Positions 27,988-37,456 of a stretch of DNA of 60,772 bases are shown one piece after another. The position numbers were made by a program, and so were the translations under genes. The DNA lies in contig NZ_JARACO010000020.1 of assembly GCF_028765575.1 (NCBI RefSeq), forward strand, positions 1 to 60,772. The letters are read 5' to 3'. The notes under the pieces were generated by a model. It saw only the letters and a program-made list of their open reading frames with translations, did not search any database and had not been told where the DNA came from. How positions within the stretch are numbered: the stretch's first letter is position 1; every line of letters starts with the position of its first letter. This DNA comes from Aliivibrio sp. S3MY1. GTDB lineage: Bacteria > Pseudomonadota > Gammaproteobacteria > Enterobacterales > Vibrionaceae.

Positions 27988-28737
27988 TTAGTGGCTGCAA
28001 ATAGAACAATTAGGTGCTTTTGCTAGCTTCATCTCACGCCAGCTCATAGAAAGTGCATCTAGCATTAGTAATTTACTGATTAATGGCTGACCATAGTTCG
28101 CTAATACTTTAATGGCTTCTAACGCTTGAGTTGCACCAATAATCCCAACAACAGGAGACATCACTCCCGCTTCTACACAGGTAAGTGCTTGTTGACCAAA
28201 TAAACTGCTTAGGCATTGATAGCAAGGCTCGTTATCTTGATAAGTATAAACACTAACTTGACCTTCCATTCGAATCGCAGCACCTGATACAAGTGGAGTT
28301 TTGGACTCAAAGCATAAACGATTAAGTTGATTACGAGTATCTACGTTGTCTGTACCATCTAAAACCAGATCATGACTTGCAATAAGTGATCGCAATTCAT
28401 CGTCAGATAAGCGTTTATCAAACGTATCAATCTGGCAATGAGGGTTAATGCGGTTTAATGCCATTTTTGCAGAGATGACTTTTTTCTCGCCAATTGTCTC
28501 ATCACAATGCAGCACTTGACGCTGTAAGTTAGAGAGTTCAACGGTATCATCATCAACAAGTGTGATCTTCCCAATCCCTGCGGCTGCTAGGTATTGGCTT
28601 GACGCACAGCCTAAGCCTCCTGCGCCAATAATAAGTATTGAACTCTCTTTTAAGCGTTCTTGGCCATCAAAATCAAAGTTGCGTAAAATGATTTGACGGT
28701 TATAACGTAGCATTTCTTGATCGGTTAATTCAGTCAT
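27988..28737 (-). CDS. moeB: MoeB, molybdopterin-synthase adenylyltransferase
   Basis: Adenylates the C-terminal glycine of MoaD so that sulfur can be loaded for molybdopterin synthesis. The E1-like ATP-binding fold starts with ILIIGAGGLGCASSQYLAAAG (residues 33-53), then LVDDDTVELSNLQRQ, and two zinc-binding CxxC pairs: CYQC at about 172-175 and CSIC at the C-terminus. 249 residues as in E. coli. It lies 11 bp after moeA, in the same operon. Confidence 0.96.
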   Translation of the reverse strand: MTELTDQEMLRYNRQIILRNFDFDGQERLKESSILIIGAGGLGCASSQYLAAAGIGKITLVDDDTVELSNLQRQVLHCDETIGEKKVISAKMALNRINPHCQIDTFDKRLSDDELRSLIASHDLVLDGTDNVDTRNQLNRLCFESKTPLVSGAAIRMEGQVSVYTYQDNEPCYQCLSSLFGQQALTCVEAGVMSPVVGIIGATQALEAIKVLANYGQPLISKLLMLDALSMSWREMKLAKAPNCSICSH

Positions 28738-28748
28738 TGAAAATACTC

Positions 28749-29993
28749 TTAATATAGAGAGGAATTAAACAATTCAATAGTGACCATTTCACCCGCTTCA
28801 ACACGGCCACGTTCTCGTTCTAGCACCACAAAGCAGTTAGCCATGCTCATTGAGCTAAACGCACCTGAGCCTTGGTTGCCAGTGGTAGTTACTTCAAACT
28901 GGCCTTGATCATTAATCGAGTAAATACCACGTTGGTAGTCAGTACGACCAGGGTGTTTCTTAAATAGAGACGTTGCAACGGCTGGAATGGCTTTTGGTGC
29001 TTCCCATTGCGTATGGCCTGCTAATTTCGCTAACATGGGTTGTACTAATACGTACATGGTTAGCATGGCAGAAACAGGGTTACCCGGTAAGCCACAGAAA
29101 TAAGAGTCTGGTAAATTACCAAATGCAAACGGTTTACCTGGTTTTATTGCTAGCTTCCAGAAACCAATTTGGCCAAGTTCATCTAGAATGTCTTTTGTAT
29201 AGTCCGCTTCACCGACGCTTACGCCGCCCGAAGTAACAACGACATCCGCTTCTTTATCTGCTTTTAAGAACACTTCTTTTAGTGTTTCAGGACAGTCAGG
29301 AATGATGCCTAAATCAATGGCTTCACAACCAAAACGTTCGATGAGTACTTTGATACCATAGCGGTTGCTGTCATAGATCTGACCATCTTCGAGTGGCTGA
29401 CCTAGTGGTTTAAGCTCATCGCCTGTCGAGAAGAAAGCCACTTTGGGTTTATTAACTACCGGAATGTCATTAATGCCCAAAGAGGCAATTAAGGGGATAT
29501 CACGCGGCGTTAGGCGGTGACCTTTGGCTAATACCGTTTGACCTTGAGCAACATCATCACCAATTGGGCGAATATTGGTCTGTGGTTTAATATCCGATAA
29601 AGCAAGATCAAAGGTAATGTTACCTTCTGAATCAGAAGTCAGTTCTTGCATAATGACGGCATCACAACCTTCAGGGATTTTAGCGCCAGTCATGATTCGA
29701 ATGGTTGTTTGCTCTGGCCATTGACCTTCAAAAGGAGTGCCTGCAAAAGACTTACCAGCAAGAGGAAGCGTTAAAGAGTGCTCTAAATCAGAGATACGTA
29801 CCGCATAACCATCCATTGCAGAGTTGGCAAATGGAGGAACATTGATTGGTGAACAAATGTCTTCAGCTAATACAAAGCCAATTGCGTCAGCAAGCGCTAA
29901 AGAATGGGTCTTTGATATTGGAGAAACTTGAGATAATAAGTTTTTTAAAGCGGTTTCTACTGGAATTAAACCTTGAGTTGCGCAGCAATCCAT
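28749..29993 (-). CDS. moeA: MoeA, molybdenum insertase
   Basis: Inserts molybdate into adenylated molybdopterin to give active cofactor. 414 residues (E. coli 411) with domain-I signature PPFANSAMDGYAVR (about 55-68), the central molybdopterin-binding part VVTSGGVSVGEADYTKDIL and FCGLPGNPVSAMLTMYVLV. The operon moeA-moeB is divergent from folE. TMAO reductase, sensed by TorT/TorS of this window, depends on this cofactor. Confidence 0.96.
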   Translation of the reverse strand: MDCCATQGLIPVETALKNLLSQVSPISKTHSLALADAIGFVLAEDICSPINVPPFANSAMDGYAVRISDLEHSLTLPLAGKSFAGTPFEGQWPEQTTIRIMTGAKIPEGCDAVIMQELTSDSEGNITFDLALSDIKPQTNIRPIGDDVAQGQTVLAKGHRLTPRDIPLIASLGINDIPVVNKPKVAFFSTGDELKPLGQPLEDGQIYDSNRYGIKVLIERFGCEAIDLGIIPDCPETLKEVFLKADKEADVVVTSGGVSVGEADYTKDILDELGQIGFWKLAIKPGKPFAFGNLPDSYFCGLPGNPVSAMLTMYVLVQPMLAKLAGHTQWEAPKAIPAVATSLFKKHPGRTDYQRGIYSINDQGQFEVTTTGNQGSGAFSSMSMANCFVVLERERGRVEAGEMVTIELFNSSLY

Positions 29994-30146
29994 TAGGGTA
30001 CTCTCTATATTAATCGTAATAATGATTAAACATTACCATATTTTGACCTTTAACATCTAATAGACCTAATAAAATCAGGGTGTATTTATTTGGCAGAGCA
30101 GGTATCCTTAGCGAAGTTCAATTGATTATGGAATTTGGAGTATACG

Positions 30147-30800
30147 ATGTCATCACTCAGTGAATCAGCCATATTAGTACGTGACGCTCTCGTTGCGCGT
30201 GGTCTTGAGACGCCAATGAAAGAAAATGGAATTAGTCGCGAAGAGAAAAAAGAACGCATTGAAGAGCATATGCGTGAAATCTTAACGTTATTAAACCTCG
30301 ATCTTACTGATGATAGTTTAGAAGAAACGCCTCATCGAATTGCGAAAATGTACGTAGATGAAATTTTTTCTGGTTTGGATTATGCAAACTTTCCTAAAAT
30401 CACTGTAATTGATAATAAAATGAACTGTGATGAAATGGTACGAGTGAACGATATTACGTTAACCAGTACTTGTGAACATCACCTCGTCACTATTGATGGA
30501 AAGGCAACGGTTGCTTACATTCCTCGTGAAAAGATCATTGGTTTATCAAAAATTAATCGTATTGTTCGCTTCTTTGCGCAGCGTCCACAAGTTCAAGAGC
30601 GTATGACACAACAAATTTTAGTGGCATTACAAACCTTACTTGGCAGTGATGATGTGGCGATTACGATGGAAGCGACGCATTATTGTGTTAAGTCTCGCGG
30701 TGTTATGGATGCAACAAGCAGTACGACAACCACTGCACTTGGTGGGATCTTCAAAAGAAACCCAGCAACAAGACATGAGTTTTTAAGTGGAATTCGCTAG
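30147..30800 (+). CDS. folE: GTP cyclohydrolase I
   Basis: First enzyme of tetrahydrofolate synthesis: GTP to 7,8-dihydroneopterin triphosphate. 217 residues, with the zinc and catalytic motifs [31 protein letters not shown] and [13 protein letters not shown] start at the ATG at 30147 with GGAG six bases before it; an upstream TTG would only add MEYT. Divergent from moeA; 150 bp of shared promoter region. Confidence 0.96.
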   Translation: MSSLSESAILVRDALVARGLETPMKENGISREEKKERIEEHMREILTLLNLDLTDDSLEETPHRIAKMYVDEIFSGLDYANFPKITVIDNKMNCDEMVRVNDITLTSTCEHHLVTIDGKATVAYIPREKIIGLSKINRIVRFFAQRPQVQERMTQQILVALQTLLGSDDVAITMEATHYCVKSRGVMDATSSTTTTALGGIFKRNPATRHEFLSGIR

Positions 30801-30841
30801 ATATTAACTAGTTAAAATAATACGAAGAGAAACAGACAATA

Positions 30842-30882
30842 AAAAGCCCGTGATTTAATTGATAAGTCACGGGCTTTTTTTA
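30842..30882. terminator. Bidirectional terminator between folE and clsA
   Basis: AAAAGCCCGTGA/TCACGGGCTTTT stem with A run left and T run right, placed between two convergent genes. Confidence 0.93.
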
Positions 30883-30893
30883 TCGTTTAATTT

Positions 30894-32348
30894 TTATAGT
30901 AGGGGACTGAACATTGAGAAGAAGCGCTCAGTAAAGCGATGGGGTAAGTTTCGCTGTTGCCATACCGCAAGTTCGATAGGAGTCGATTGTTCTAGATAAC
31001 CGTTTAATACCCATGATAGTTGTTTGGTAAATTCAGGATCATCAACAATTAAGCTAACTTCAAAATTTAACCAAAAGCTACGCATATCCAAATTAACGGT
31101 ACCGATAATACAGTAGCTATCATCAATCACTACCGATTTGGTATGTAGTAGACCGCCATTGAACTCATAAATATGAACCCCTGCTTTTAATAGGGTTTCA
31201 AAGAAAGATTTAGAGGCCCAACTAACCATCAAAGAATCATTCTTTTTAGGCAAAATTAGCTTAACGTCAATACCACGATGAGCGGTAGTTCGTAACGTGT
31301 GCAACAGTATTTCACTTGGAACAAAATAAGGCGTAGTGATGGTAATTGACTTTCTTGCCTGATTAATTGCCGTAATTAAGACTTGTTGAATAATATCATC
31401 TGGCATACCAGGACCTGATGGAACCACTTGTGTCGTATGGTTGAAAGGGTCAATTGAAATAGGGCATTCAGGCAAGGTTGGTAATGCTCTTATCCCTGTT
31501 TCTACTTCCCAATCCCATGCGTGGATGGTATTTAATACAGCGACGTTAGGCCCTGTAAGGCGAACCATCACATCCACCCATTGTCCTACGCCTGAGTTTT
31601 GTTTGAAGTACTGAGGATCAACCAAGTTCATTGAGCCGGTGTAAGCCACCTGATTATCAATGATAACTATTTTACGATGTAGGCGTAGATCTAATCGACG
31701 AAAAAACATACGAAATGGACTAACGCTTAATGCTTCTACGATATTAACACCCGAATCTTTAAGCAGCTTTGGCCAATGACTTTTGAAAAAATCGATACTG
31801 CCTGCCGAATCTAAAAGTACGTTAACCGTGACTCCTCGTTTTGCGGCTTTGATTAATGCACTGGCAACACTATCGGCTAACCCACCATGATGCCAAATGT
31901 AAAACTCCATATTGATTTCATGTTCTGCTTTTTCAATGTCTCGAACAATAGCGGTCAGAATTTCTGAGGGGGTATTAAGTAAAGATAATGTGTCCCCACT
32001 GAGTGCGGGAATTCCTACTCTATTAGAGCAAAGGTTGTGTATTGATGAAATTCGATGAGAGATCGAGTTTGGTTGGTGGTGCTGACAGTGATGAACTTGT
32101 GCAAACCACTCTTCATAGGGCGTAAACATTGCTTTCGCTCGCTCGCCTCGAGTACGGCCTAAATTTAGCTCACCAATAAGAAAGTAAGCGATTACCCCAA
32201 GGACTGGGATAATGTATATGATCATTAACCAGGCGAGTGAGACACCAACCGATCTTGGTTTGAAAACAACACGTATAGTTACCCCTGCGACTAAAAGCCA
32301 GTATAAGATAAAACCGATAAGAGTAAGTGCTTGATAAAATTTATCCAT
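30894..32348 (-). CDS. clsA: Cardiolipin synthase A
   Basis: Membrane enzyme that condenses two phosphatidylglycerols into cardiolipin. Two N-terminal membrane helices (about 5-27 and 37-60), then two phospholipase-D domains with the HKD motifs LHRKIVIIDN (about residue 221) and LHTKSVVIDD (about residue 401). 484 residues, close to E. coli ClsA (486). Transcribed alone, with the promoter towards the NSS gene. Confidence 0.95.
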   Translation of the reverse strand: MDKFYQALTLIGFILYWLLVAGVTIRVVFKPRSVGVSLAWLMIIYIIPVLGVIAYFLIGELNLGRTRGERAKAMFTPYEEWFAQVHHCQHHQPNSISHRISSIHNLCSNRVGIPALSGDTLSLLNTPSEILTAIVRDIEKAEHEINMEFYIWHHGGLADSVASALIKAAKRGVTVNVLLDSAGSIDFFKSHWPKLLKDSGVNIVEALSVSPFRMFFRRLDLRLHRKIVIIDNQVAYTGSMNLVDPQYFKQNSGVGQWVDVMVRLTGPNVAVLNTIHAWDWEVETGIRALPTLPECPISIDPFNHTTQVVPSGPGMPDDIIQQVLITAINQARKSITITTPYFVPSEILLHTLRTTAHRGIDVKLILPKKNDSLMVSWASKSFFETLLKAGVHIYEFNGGLLHTKSVVIDDSYCIIGTVNLDMRSFWLNFEVSLIVDDPEFTKQLSWVLNGYLEQSTPIELAVWQQRNLPHRFTERFFSMFSPLL

Positions 32349-32662
32349 TAGCCTTCGATAACAAGAATAGTAAGTGAATCTATATTAAATCAGGAGTTGT
32401 AAGAAATAAGTAGGAATTAAGGAAAATATTTACAAAATAAAGGGTCTTGATGGTTTTGTAAATACTTAAGTTAAAAAAGAGGGTTGTACGTTAAAAAATA
32501 TAGACATTAGGGTTTCAATTTTATTCTCAAACTGTTTTACTTGCAAATATTGAGCATTACTTAACATTTTTTAGAGTGTACATAATTATATACACCACTT
32601 TGATGCTCATATACAAACACAGTGCATATACAACAATATAGAAGAATTGGAGAATTGTGGCT
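32349..32662. promoter_or_regulatory. clsA-NSS divergent region with several repeats
   Basis: A 314-bp AT-rich promoter region for both divergent genes. It holds a 10-bp inverted repeat ATTTACAAAA/TTTTGTAAAT (32428-32437 and 32454-32463), a near-palindrome TGTACATAATTATATACA (32577-32594) that resembles a TyrR box (TGTAAA-N6-TTTACA) with one change in each half, and a direct repeat CATATACAA (32608-32616, 32625-32633). Confidence 0.5.
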
Positions 32663-34090
32663 ATGAGTAATACCACTACTACGCCCCGTGATACCTGGGG
32701 TTCAAAATTAGGATTTGTAATGGCTGCAGCAGGATCTGCTGTTGGTCTTGGTAATATCTGGAAGTTTCCATATACAGCGGGAGAGAATGGTGGTGGCGCA
32801 TTTGTTGCTATTTATCTGTTCTTTGTTATTTTTATTGGTTTTAGTGTGATGCTAACCGAATTTGCTATTGGCCGTCGTACTCAAAAATCGGCAGTTGGCG
32901 CATTTAAGTCAACGGATCGTCGTTGGACGTTTGCAGGTGTTATTGGGGTCGTCAGTGGCTTATTAATCATGGGCTTTTACCCAGTGGTTGGTGGTTGGGC
33001 TATCGCATATATTGGTAAGGTAGGTACAGGCCTTTTAGATACACCTACAGCAATCGGAGATAGCTTTGGTACATTTATTTCACACCCTCTTCAGCCGCTT
33101 ATGTGGATGGGCTTCTACCTACTGCTAAATATCGTTATCGTAATGAAGGGTATTTCTGGTGGTATTGAGAAGGCAGGTAAGGTGTTAATGCCTTTGCTAT
33201 TTATTATCTTAGTTATCGTTTCAGTAAAAGGTTTAATGCTTCCCGGTGCTATGGCGGGTCTTGATTTCCTATTTAGCCCTGACTTTTCTAAAATCGACAG
33301 TAATGTAATTCTTGCTGCATTAGGTCAAGCCTTCTTCTCATTATCTCTGGGTATGGGTTGTATGATGACTTATGGTTCTTACTTGAAGAAGAAAGAAAAT
33401 CTAGTTCAAACAACCGCAATGGTTACGGCAATGGATACGGGGGTTGCTATCCTTGCAGGTGTGGCAATGTTCCCTGCGATGTTCGCTTTTGGTATGGCAC
33501 CCACAGCTGGTCCTGGCTTGGTGTTTGTTGTTGTTCCGCAAATATTTTCTGAAATGGGCGGCTTGATTGGCCTTCTACTGGCTTTATTATTCTTTATTGG
33601 TTTAAGTGTTGCGGCATTAACGTCTTCAGTATCTTTGCTAGAAGTTGTTGTTTCTTACTTAATTGATGAGAAGAAATTTACTCGAGTCAAAGCTGTCATT
33701 GCAGCAAGTACTATAATGGCTATTTTATGTGTGTTTGCTTCTTTATCATTAGGCGGCTTAGGACCAACACTGTTTGATACTGGTGCATTTGATATCTTTG
33801 ATTTATTAACAGACAAGATCTTCCTAGCGGTAGGCGGTATGTTGGTATGTATCTTTGCTGGTTGGAGACTGAAGCGTGAGGATCTTGAAGATGAGATCAC
33901 GAACGGCGGCGAAGTGAAGTTCCCACTGTTTGGTTTATGGTACGCTTTAGTTAAGTTCATTATCCCTGTTGCAATCGCAATCGTTGCATTCATGGGGATC
34001 TCATCTGGATTTGATGGTGGCAAAGGCCCTATCATGTTACTAGGTGTTGGTATCATTGCTGGTTCAGCGCTAATCTCGAAGAAATTCTAA
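32663..34090 (+). CDS. NSS-family sodium-dependent transporter
   Basis: A sodium symporter of the neurotransmitter:sodium (SNF) family, which in bacteria imports amino acids such as tyrosine, tryptophan or leucine. The N-terminal sodium/substrate signature AAAGSAVGLGNIWKFPYTAGENGGGAF is split over 20 residues from about 20 to 45; eleven to twelve membrane segments follow in 475 residues. Substrate cannot be read from sequence. A TyrR-like site upstream hints at an aromatic amino acid, weakly. I use ATG 32663; GTG 32657 is possible, with GGAG only 4 bases before it. Transcribed alone. Confidence 0.85.
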   Translation: MSNTTTTPRDTWGSKLGFVMAAAGSAVGLGNIWKFPYTAGENGGGAFVAIYLFFVIFIGFSVMLTEFAIGRRTQKSAVGAFKSTDRRWTFAGVIGVVSGLLIMGFYPVVGGWAIAYIGKVGTGLLDTPTAIGDSFGTFISHPLQPLMWMGFYLLLNIVIVMKGISGGIEKAGKVLMPLLFIILVIVSVKGLMLPGAMAGLDFLFSPDFSKIDSNVILAALGQAFFSLSLGMGCMMTYGSYLKKKENLVQTTAMVTAMDTGVAILAGVAMFPAMFAFGMAPTAGPGLVFVVVPQIFSEMGGLIGLLLALLFFIGLSVAALTSSVSLLEVVVSYLIDEKKFTRVKAVIAASTIMAILCVFASLSLGGLGPTLFDTGAFDIFDLLTDKIFLAVGGMLVCIFAGWRLKREDLEDEITNGGEVKFPLFGLWYALVKFIIPVAIAIVAFMGISSGFDGGKGPIMLLGVGIIAGSALISKKF

Positions 34091-34122
34091 TCTAGATAGC
34101 AGTAGCAGCAAATATATAAATA

Positions 34123-34153
34123 AAAACGAGAGCCTCATCGCTCTCGTTTTTTT
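34123..34153 (+). terminator. Terminator of the NSS transporter gene
   Basis: AAAACGAGAG/CTCTCGTTTT stem with an 8-nt loop and a T run, 32 bp after the stop. Confidence 0.92.
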
Positions 34154-34242
34154 ATGTCTAAAATTAGGGGATATCAATTCAAGTACTATTTGATTAATCA
34201 TTAATTGCATCGCTATAAACAAAACATAAAAGTTATAAATAT

Positions 34243-34271
34243 AAAAAAGCCTGATAAATAATCAGGCTTTA
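34243..34271 (-). terminator. Terminator of the ychJ-like gene
   Basis: AAAGCCTGAT/ATCAGGCTTT stem with a 5-nt loop; on the minus strand it is followed by six T. Lies 30 bp past the stop codon. Confidence 0.87.
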
Positions 34272-34300
34272 ATTTTTAACTATATGCGTTCGAATTCAGA

Positions 34301-34699
34301 TTATTCAACCTCGCCATCAATGTAATACCACTTGCCATTTTCTTTTAAGAAACGAGAGTGCTCTTTTAATTGATGTAGTTGATTATCTTCAGAATAGGTT
34401 GCTTTGAATGATACAAAACCTTCATCGTCAGTTTGATTAGATAAGTGCGCGGAGATCACTTTTAGTTTACGCCAGTTAAGTTGGATTGAATCCTCAATAC
34501 CGTCTCTAAATTCTTCCGCTTTACATGATGGATGATAAGTATCAATAATGTATTGGGTGAGCTGTTTTACATGGGCACTGTAACGAGAGCGCATTAATAG
34601 CTCAGGTGTTGTTGCTAAGGCATGGTTGTTGTGAATCGGCTCACAGCACACTGAGTAATTCTTTTTTGTGCCACACGGGCAATGATTTATTTTAGACAT
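34301..34699 (-). CDS. YchJ-family SEC-C motif protein
   Basis: A small soluble 132-residue protein. The N-terminal zinc-binding SEC-C motif is CPCGTKKNYSVCC (residues 8-20), followed by the family stretch ELLMRSRYSAHVKQLTQYIIDTYHPS and a C-terminal NTF2-like part ending with WYYIDGEVE. YchJ/UPF0225 proteins have no settled function; the SEC-C zinc motif is shared with SecA. It lies 14 bp after the EAL-HDOD gene and is probably its operon partner. Confidence 0.85.
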   Translation of the reverse strand: MSKINHCPCGTKKNYSVCCEPIHNNHALATTPELLMRSRYSAHVKQLTQYIIDTYHPSCKAEEFRDGIEDSIQLNWRKLKVISAHLSNQTDDEGFVSFKATYSEDNQLHQLKEHSRFLKENGKWYYIDGEVE

Positions 34700-34713
34700 A
34701 TATAACGCCGTTT

Positions 34714-35916
34714 TTAAGAGGCTACATCATCTACCCATTCGGCAGATTCTTGATAGTAGGTGGTGAATTCTTCTTCAGTTATTTTTAATGCCGCACAGCA
34801 TTGAGTAATAGTCAGCCAATCGGCTTTTTCATAACTTTCAATGGCTAAAAGTAACATGCCAAGTGATCCTGTACGTTTCGTGAGTGCTAATTTTATTTCT
34901 GTTGAAATAGGTAAGCGTTGAAGTAGCTCATCTAAAGGTTGGTCTAACAATGGTTCTAATAATGAAAATAGGCCAACTAGGAAAGCTTGACTTGGCTCTA
35001 GATCAATGCTTGTTTTATTAACGATTAATTCGCATAATTTTGCGCGATGAATTGATAATGTATACAATGAATGTGGTTTGTTTTTTGTTGCATGTGCCAC
35101 AGCAACCAACGAAATAAATTGGCGTAATTTGTTTTCACCTAAATACACTAACGCTTGTTTAAAAGAATTAATAGGCTGGTCTATTACAGAAGATAAATTG
35201 ACAAAACGAAGTAATTTATAAGATAAAGAAACGTCTTTAACTAATTGCTTTTCAACGGCTTCAAAATCAATAATCGGCGCTGATATTTCTTTATACAACT
35301 GTATTGTAGAAAGTTGATTTGGTCGCATTGAACGCTGTTGAAGCATTTCTGGTTTACTGAAAAAGTATCCTTGAAAATAAGTGAAACCAACGCTTTTAGC
35401 GAGTTCAAATTCTTCATAGTTTTCGACTTTTTCAGCAAGAAAAGATATGTTGTATTTTTTACAATGGCGAATAAATAACTTTGCTTTTAAGATTGGCGTA
35501 GCTTGAATATCAAATTTAATAATATTGATATAAGGTAAAAAAGGCGTCCAATCAGGGTGTGGTTCAAAGTCATCTAATGCTAATTTGTAACCACGTTCAG
35601 AGAGTGTTTTAACCGCAGCAAGCAACTCTTGATTTGGGATGCAGTCTTCAAGAATTTCAACAACTAAGTTATTGCTATTAAATAATGTAGGTACTAAATT
35701 TATCAAACTCTGATGAGGAAAATTCACAAAGCCTAATTTGTCATTTGTTGCGTTACAATGTGCGCTGATAAAATGGTCAGAGAGTAATCGGCTTGTTGCC
35801 TCTTCCGCTTCAACGGCTGGAAACGTATTTTTTGGTCCATCACGGAACAGTAATTCGTAACCAATTGTATTTTTCTTTATATCTAAAATTGGCTGACGGG
35901 CAATATATGAGTACAT
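34714..35916 (-). CDS. EAL-HDOD signalling protein with degenerate EAL domain
   Basis: A two-domain protein of 400 residues: an EAL (cyclic-di-GMP phosphodiesterase) fold at about 1-200 and an HDOD domain at about 200-390 (QLVKDVSLSYKLLRFVN, then a helical lobe). The usual EALxR is replaced by ELLFR (21-25). VEILED (86-91) and LDDFE (114-118) remain, but the last positions differ from the active consensus. This YuxH-like architecture usually binds or senses rather than cleaves c-di-GMP; some Vibrio relatives affect motility. No signal peptide or membrane helix. It is the first gene of a pair with the ychJ-like gene. Confidence 0.88.
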   Translation of the reverse strand: MYSYIARQPILDIKKNTIGYELLFRDGPKNTFPAVEAEEATSRLLSDHFISAHCNATNDKLGFVNFPHQSLINLVPTLFNSNNLVVEILEDCIPNQELLAAVKTLSERGYKLALDDFEPHPDWTPFLPYINIIKFDIQATPILKAKLFIRHCKKYNISFLAEKVENYEEFELAKSVGFTYFQGYFFSKPEMLQQRSMRPNQLSTIQLYKEISAPIIDFEAVEKQLVKDVSLSYKLLRFVNLSSVIDQPINSFKQALVYLGENKLRQFISLVAVAHATKNKPHSLYTLSIHRAKLCELIVNKTSIDLEPSQAFLVGLFSLLEPLLDQPLDELLQRLPISTEIKLALTKRTGSLGMLLLAIESYEKADWLTITQCCAALKITEEEFTTYYQESAEWVDDVAS

Positions 35917-36029
35917 AACAACTATTCTCTACAGCGTGTTGAATCGAAACTTGAGTCATCATAATCCCTTTACCACCAAAAGACTATTATTCTCCTCATG
36001 GCAAGGATAAAGAGGGGCAGTAATGTGAT

Positions 36030-36755
36030 TTATTTAAAACTTTTATTGTAAAGTGTATATTTATTGTTCTTATATTCAAGAACCGAACCTTGTGTATACC
36101 AGTCACCTAGCACTATACGGGTCATTTTTTGAGTATTGTGATTAAAAGTATGTACATTAGGGCGATGAGTATGGCCATGAATCAGTCTTTCTACCCCTTC
36201 TTCTAGCATTACTCTTTCAACTTCGCTTTGTGTCACATCCATTATCGTCAATGTTTTGTGCTGTTTCTTTGCTTTGATTTTGTCTTGGACGTTTTTAACT
36301 ATGCGCTGGCGTATAAATAGGGGGATGCGATTGAATATCCATTGCAGCCATGGTTTATGTACTTTAGCGCGAAACTCTTGATATTTAATGTCATCAATGC
36401 AAAGAGTATCCCCATGCATGATAAGAACTTTTTCACCATCTATATCAATAACGGAGTGATCCGCTAAAAGTTGAACACCTGTTTCCTTGCAAAAACGTTT
36501 ATTTAATAAGAAATCACGATTGCCTTGAATAAAGTAACATTCAACACCTTGTTGAGTGAGAGTTTTAAATGCATTTTTAATGACAATATTAAATGGTGAG
36601 TTATCGTCATCACCAATCCAAAATTCAAATAAATCACCTAAGACATACAATTTATCAGCGTGAATAGCTTCATTCTTCATAAAGTCGATAAAACAATCAG
36701 TGATATCAGGGCGCAGAGGGGAGAGGTGGAGATCTGAGATAAATAAAATAGTCAT
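36030..36755 (-). CDS. lpxH: LpxH, UDP-2,3-diacylglucosamine hydrolase
   Basis: Fourth step of lipid A synthesis: hydrolysis of UDP-diacylglucosamine to lipid X. The metallophosphoesterase motifs are in order: ISDLHL (5-10), [11 protein letters not shown] (about 41-51), GNRDFLL, MHGD and [10 protein letters not shown]. 241 residues (E. coli 240). It lies 56 bp after ppiB on the same strand, the ppiB-lpxH order seen in E. coli. Confidence 0.96.
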   Translation of the reverse strand: MTILFISDLHLSPLRPDITDCFIDFMKNEAIHADKLYVLGDLFEFWIGDDDNSPFNIVIKNAFKTLTQQGVECYFIQGNRDFLLNKRFCKETGVQLLADHSVIDIDGEKVLIMHGDTLCIDDIKYQEFRAKVHKPWLQWIFNRIPLFIRQRIVKNVQDKIKAKKQHKTLTIMDVTQSEVERVMLEEGVERLIHGHTHRPNVHTFNHNTQKMTRIVLGDWYTQGSVLEYKNNKYTLYNKSFK

Positions 36756-36811
36756 AAAATGCTTTTAGTTATGAAAAAGATGCCAGCTCGAGAGCTGGCA
36801 TAAAAACAGAA

Positions 36812-37309
36812 TTATTCTGTAATTGTAGTACCAGTGATAAATACTTCTTCAACTGGAACATCTTGGTGTACATAACCGTAGTTACCTGTTGTAACACCTT
36901 TGATTTTATTTACTACGTCCATGCCTTCAACAACTTCAGCGAATACACAATAGCCCCAACCATCCATAGACTCAGATTTAAAATCTAGGAATTTGTTGTC
37001 GTTTACGTTGATGAAGAATTGAGAACTTGCAGAATGCGGTTCCATAGTACGAGCCATCGCTAATGTACCTACTTTGTTGCTTAGGCCATTATTTGCTTCG
37101 TTTTTGATTGTTGCACGGCTTGTTTTCTCTTCAAGACCAGAAGTCATGCCACCGCCTTGAACCATGAAGCCATCAATTACACGGTGGAATAGAGTATTGT
37201 CGTAAAAACCATCTTGACAGTATTGTAGGAAGTTAGCACAAGTTGCTGGTGCTTTATCTTCATGAAGCTTAACTGTGATGTCACCAAAAGATGTGTGAAG
37301 GATGATCAT
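36812..37309 (-). CDS. ppiB: PpiB, cytoplasmic peptidyl-prolyl cis-trans isomerase
   Basis: Cyclophilin that speeds proline isomerisation in protein folding. 165 residues without signal peptide, so cytoplasmic (PpiB rather than PpiA). The active-site segment [14 protein letters not shown] and the cyclosporin-site residues in [17 protein letters not shown] are present. Divergent from cysS, as in E. coli, with 147 bp between. Confidence 0.96.
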   Translation of the reverse strand: MIILHTSFGDITVKLHEDKAPATCANFLQYCQDGFYDNTLFHRVIDGFMVQGGGMTSGLEEKTSRATIKNEANNGLSNKVGTLAMARTMEPHSASSQFFINVNDNKFLDFKSESMDGWGYCVFAEVVEGMDVVNKIKGVTTGNYGYVHQDVPVEEVFITGTTITE

Positions 37310-37456
37310 TGAATTACCTTTGTAATTGTATTAAATAGAATTTGATTTTACCTAAGATTAACGAGGATCTACAGGGAATTTTCTTGCTATCATTACTTAA
37401 TATAGGTTTAATAGCCTTTATATATCCTTTAAACAAATAATGAGTAAAAAAAGAGC

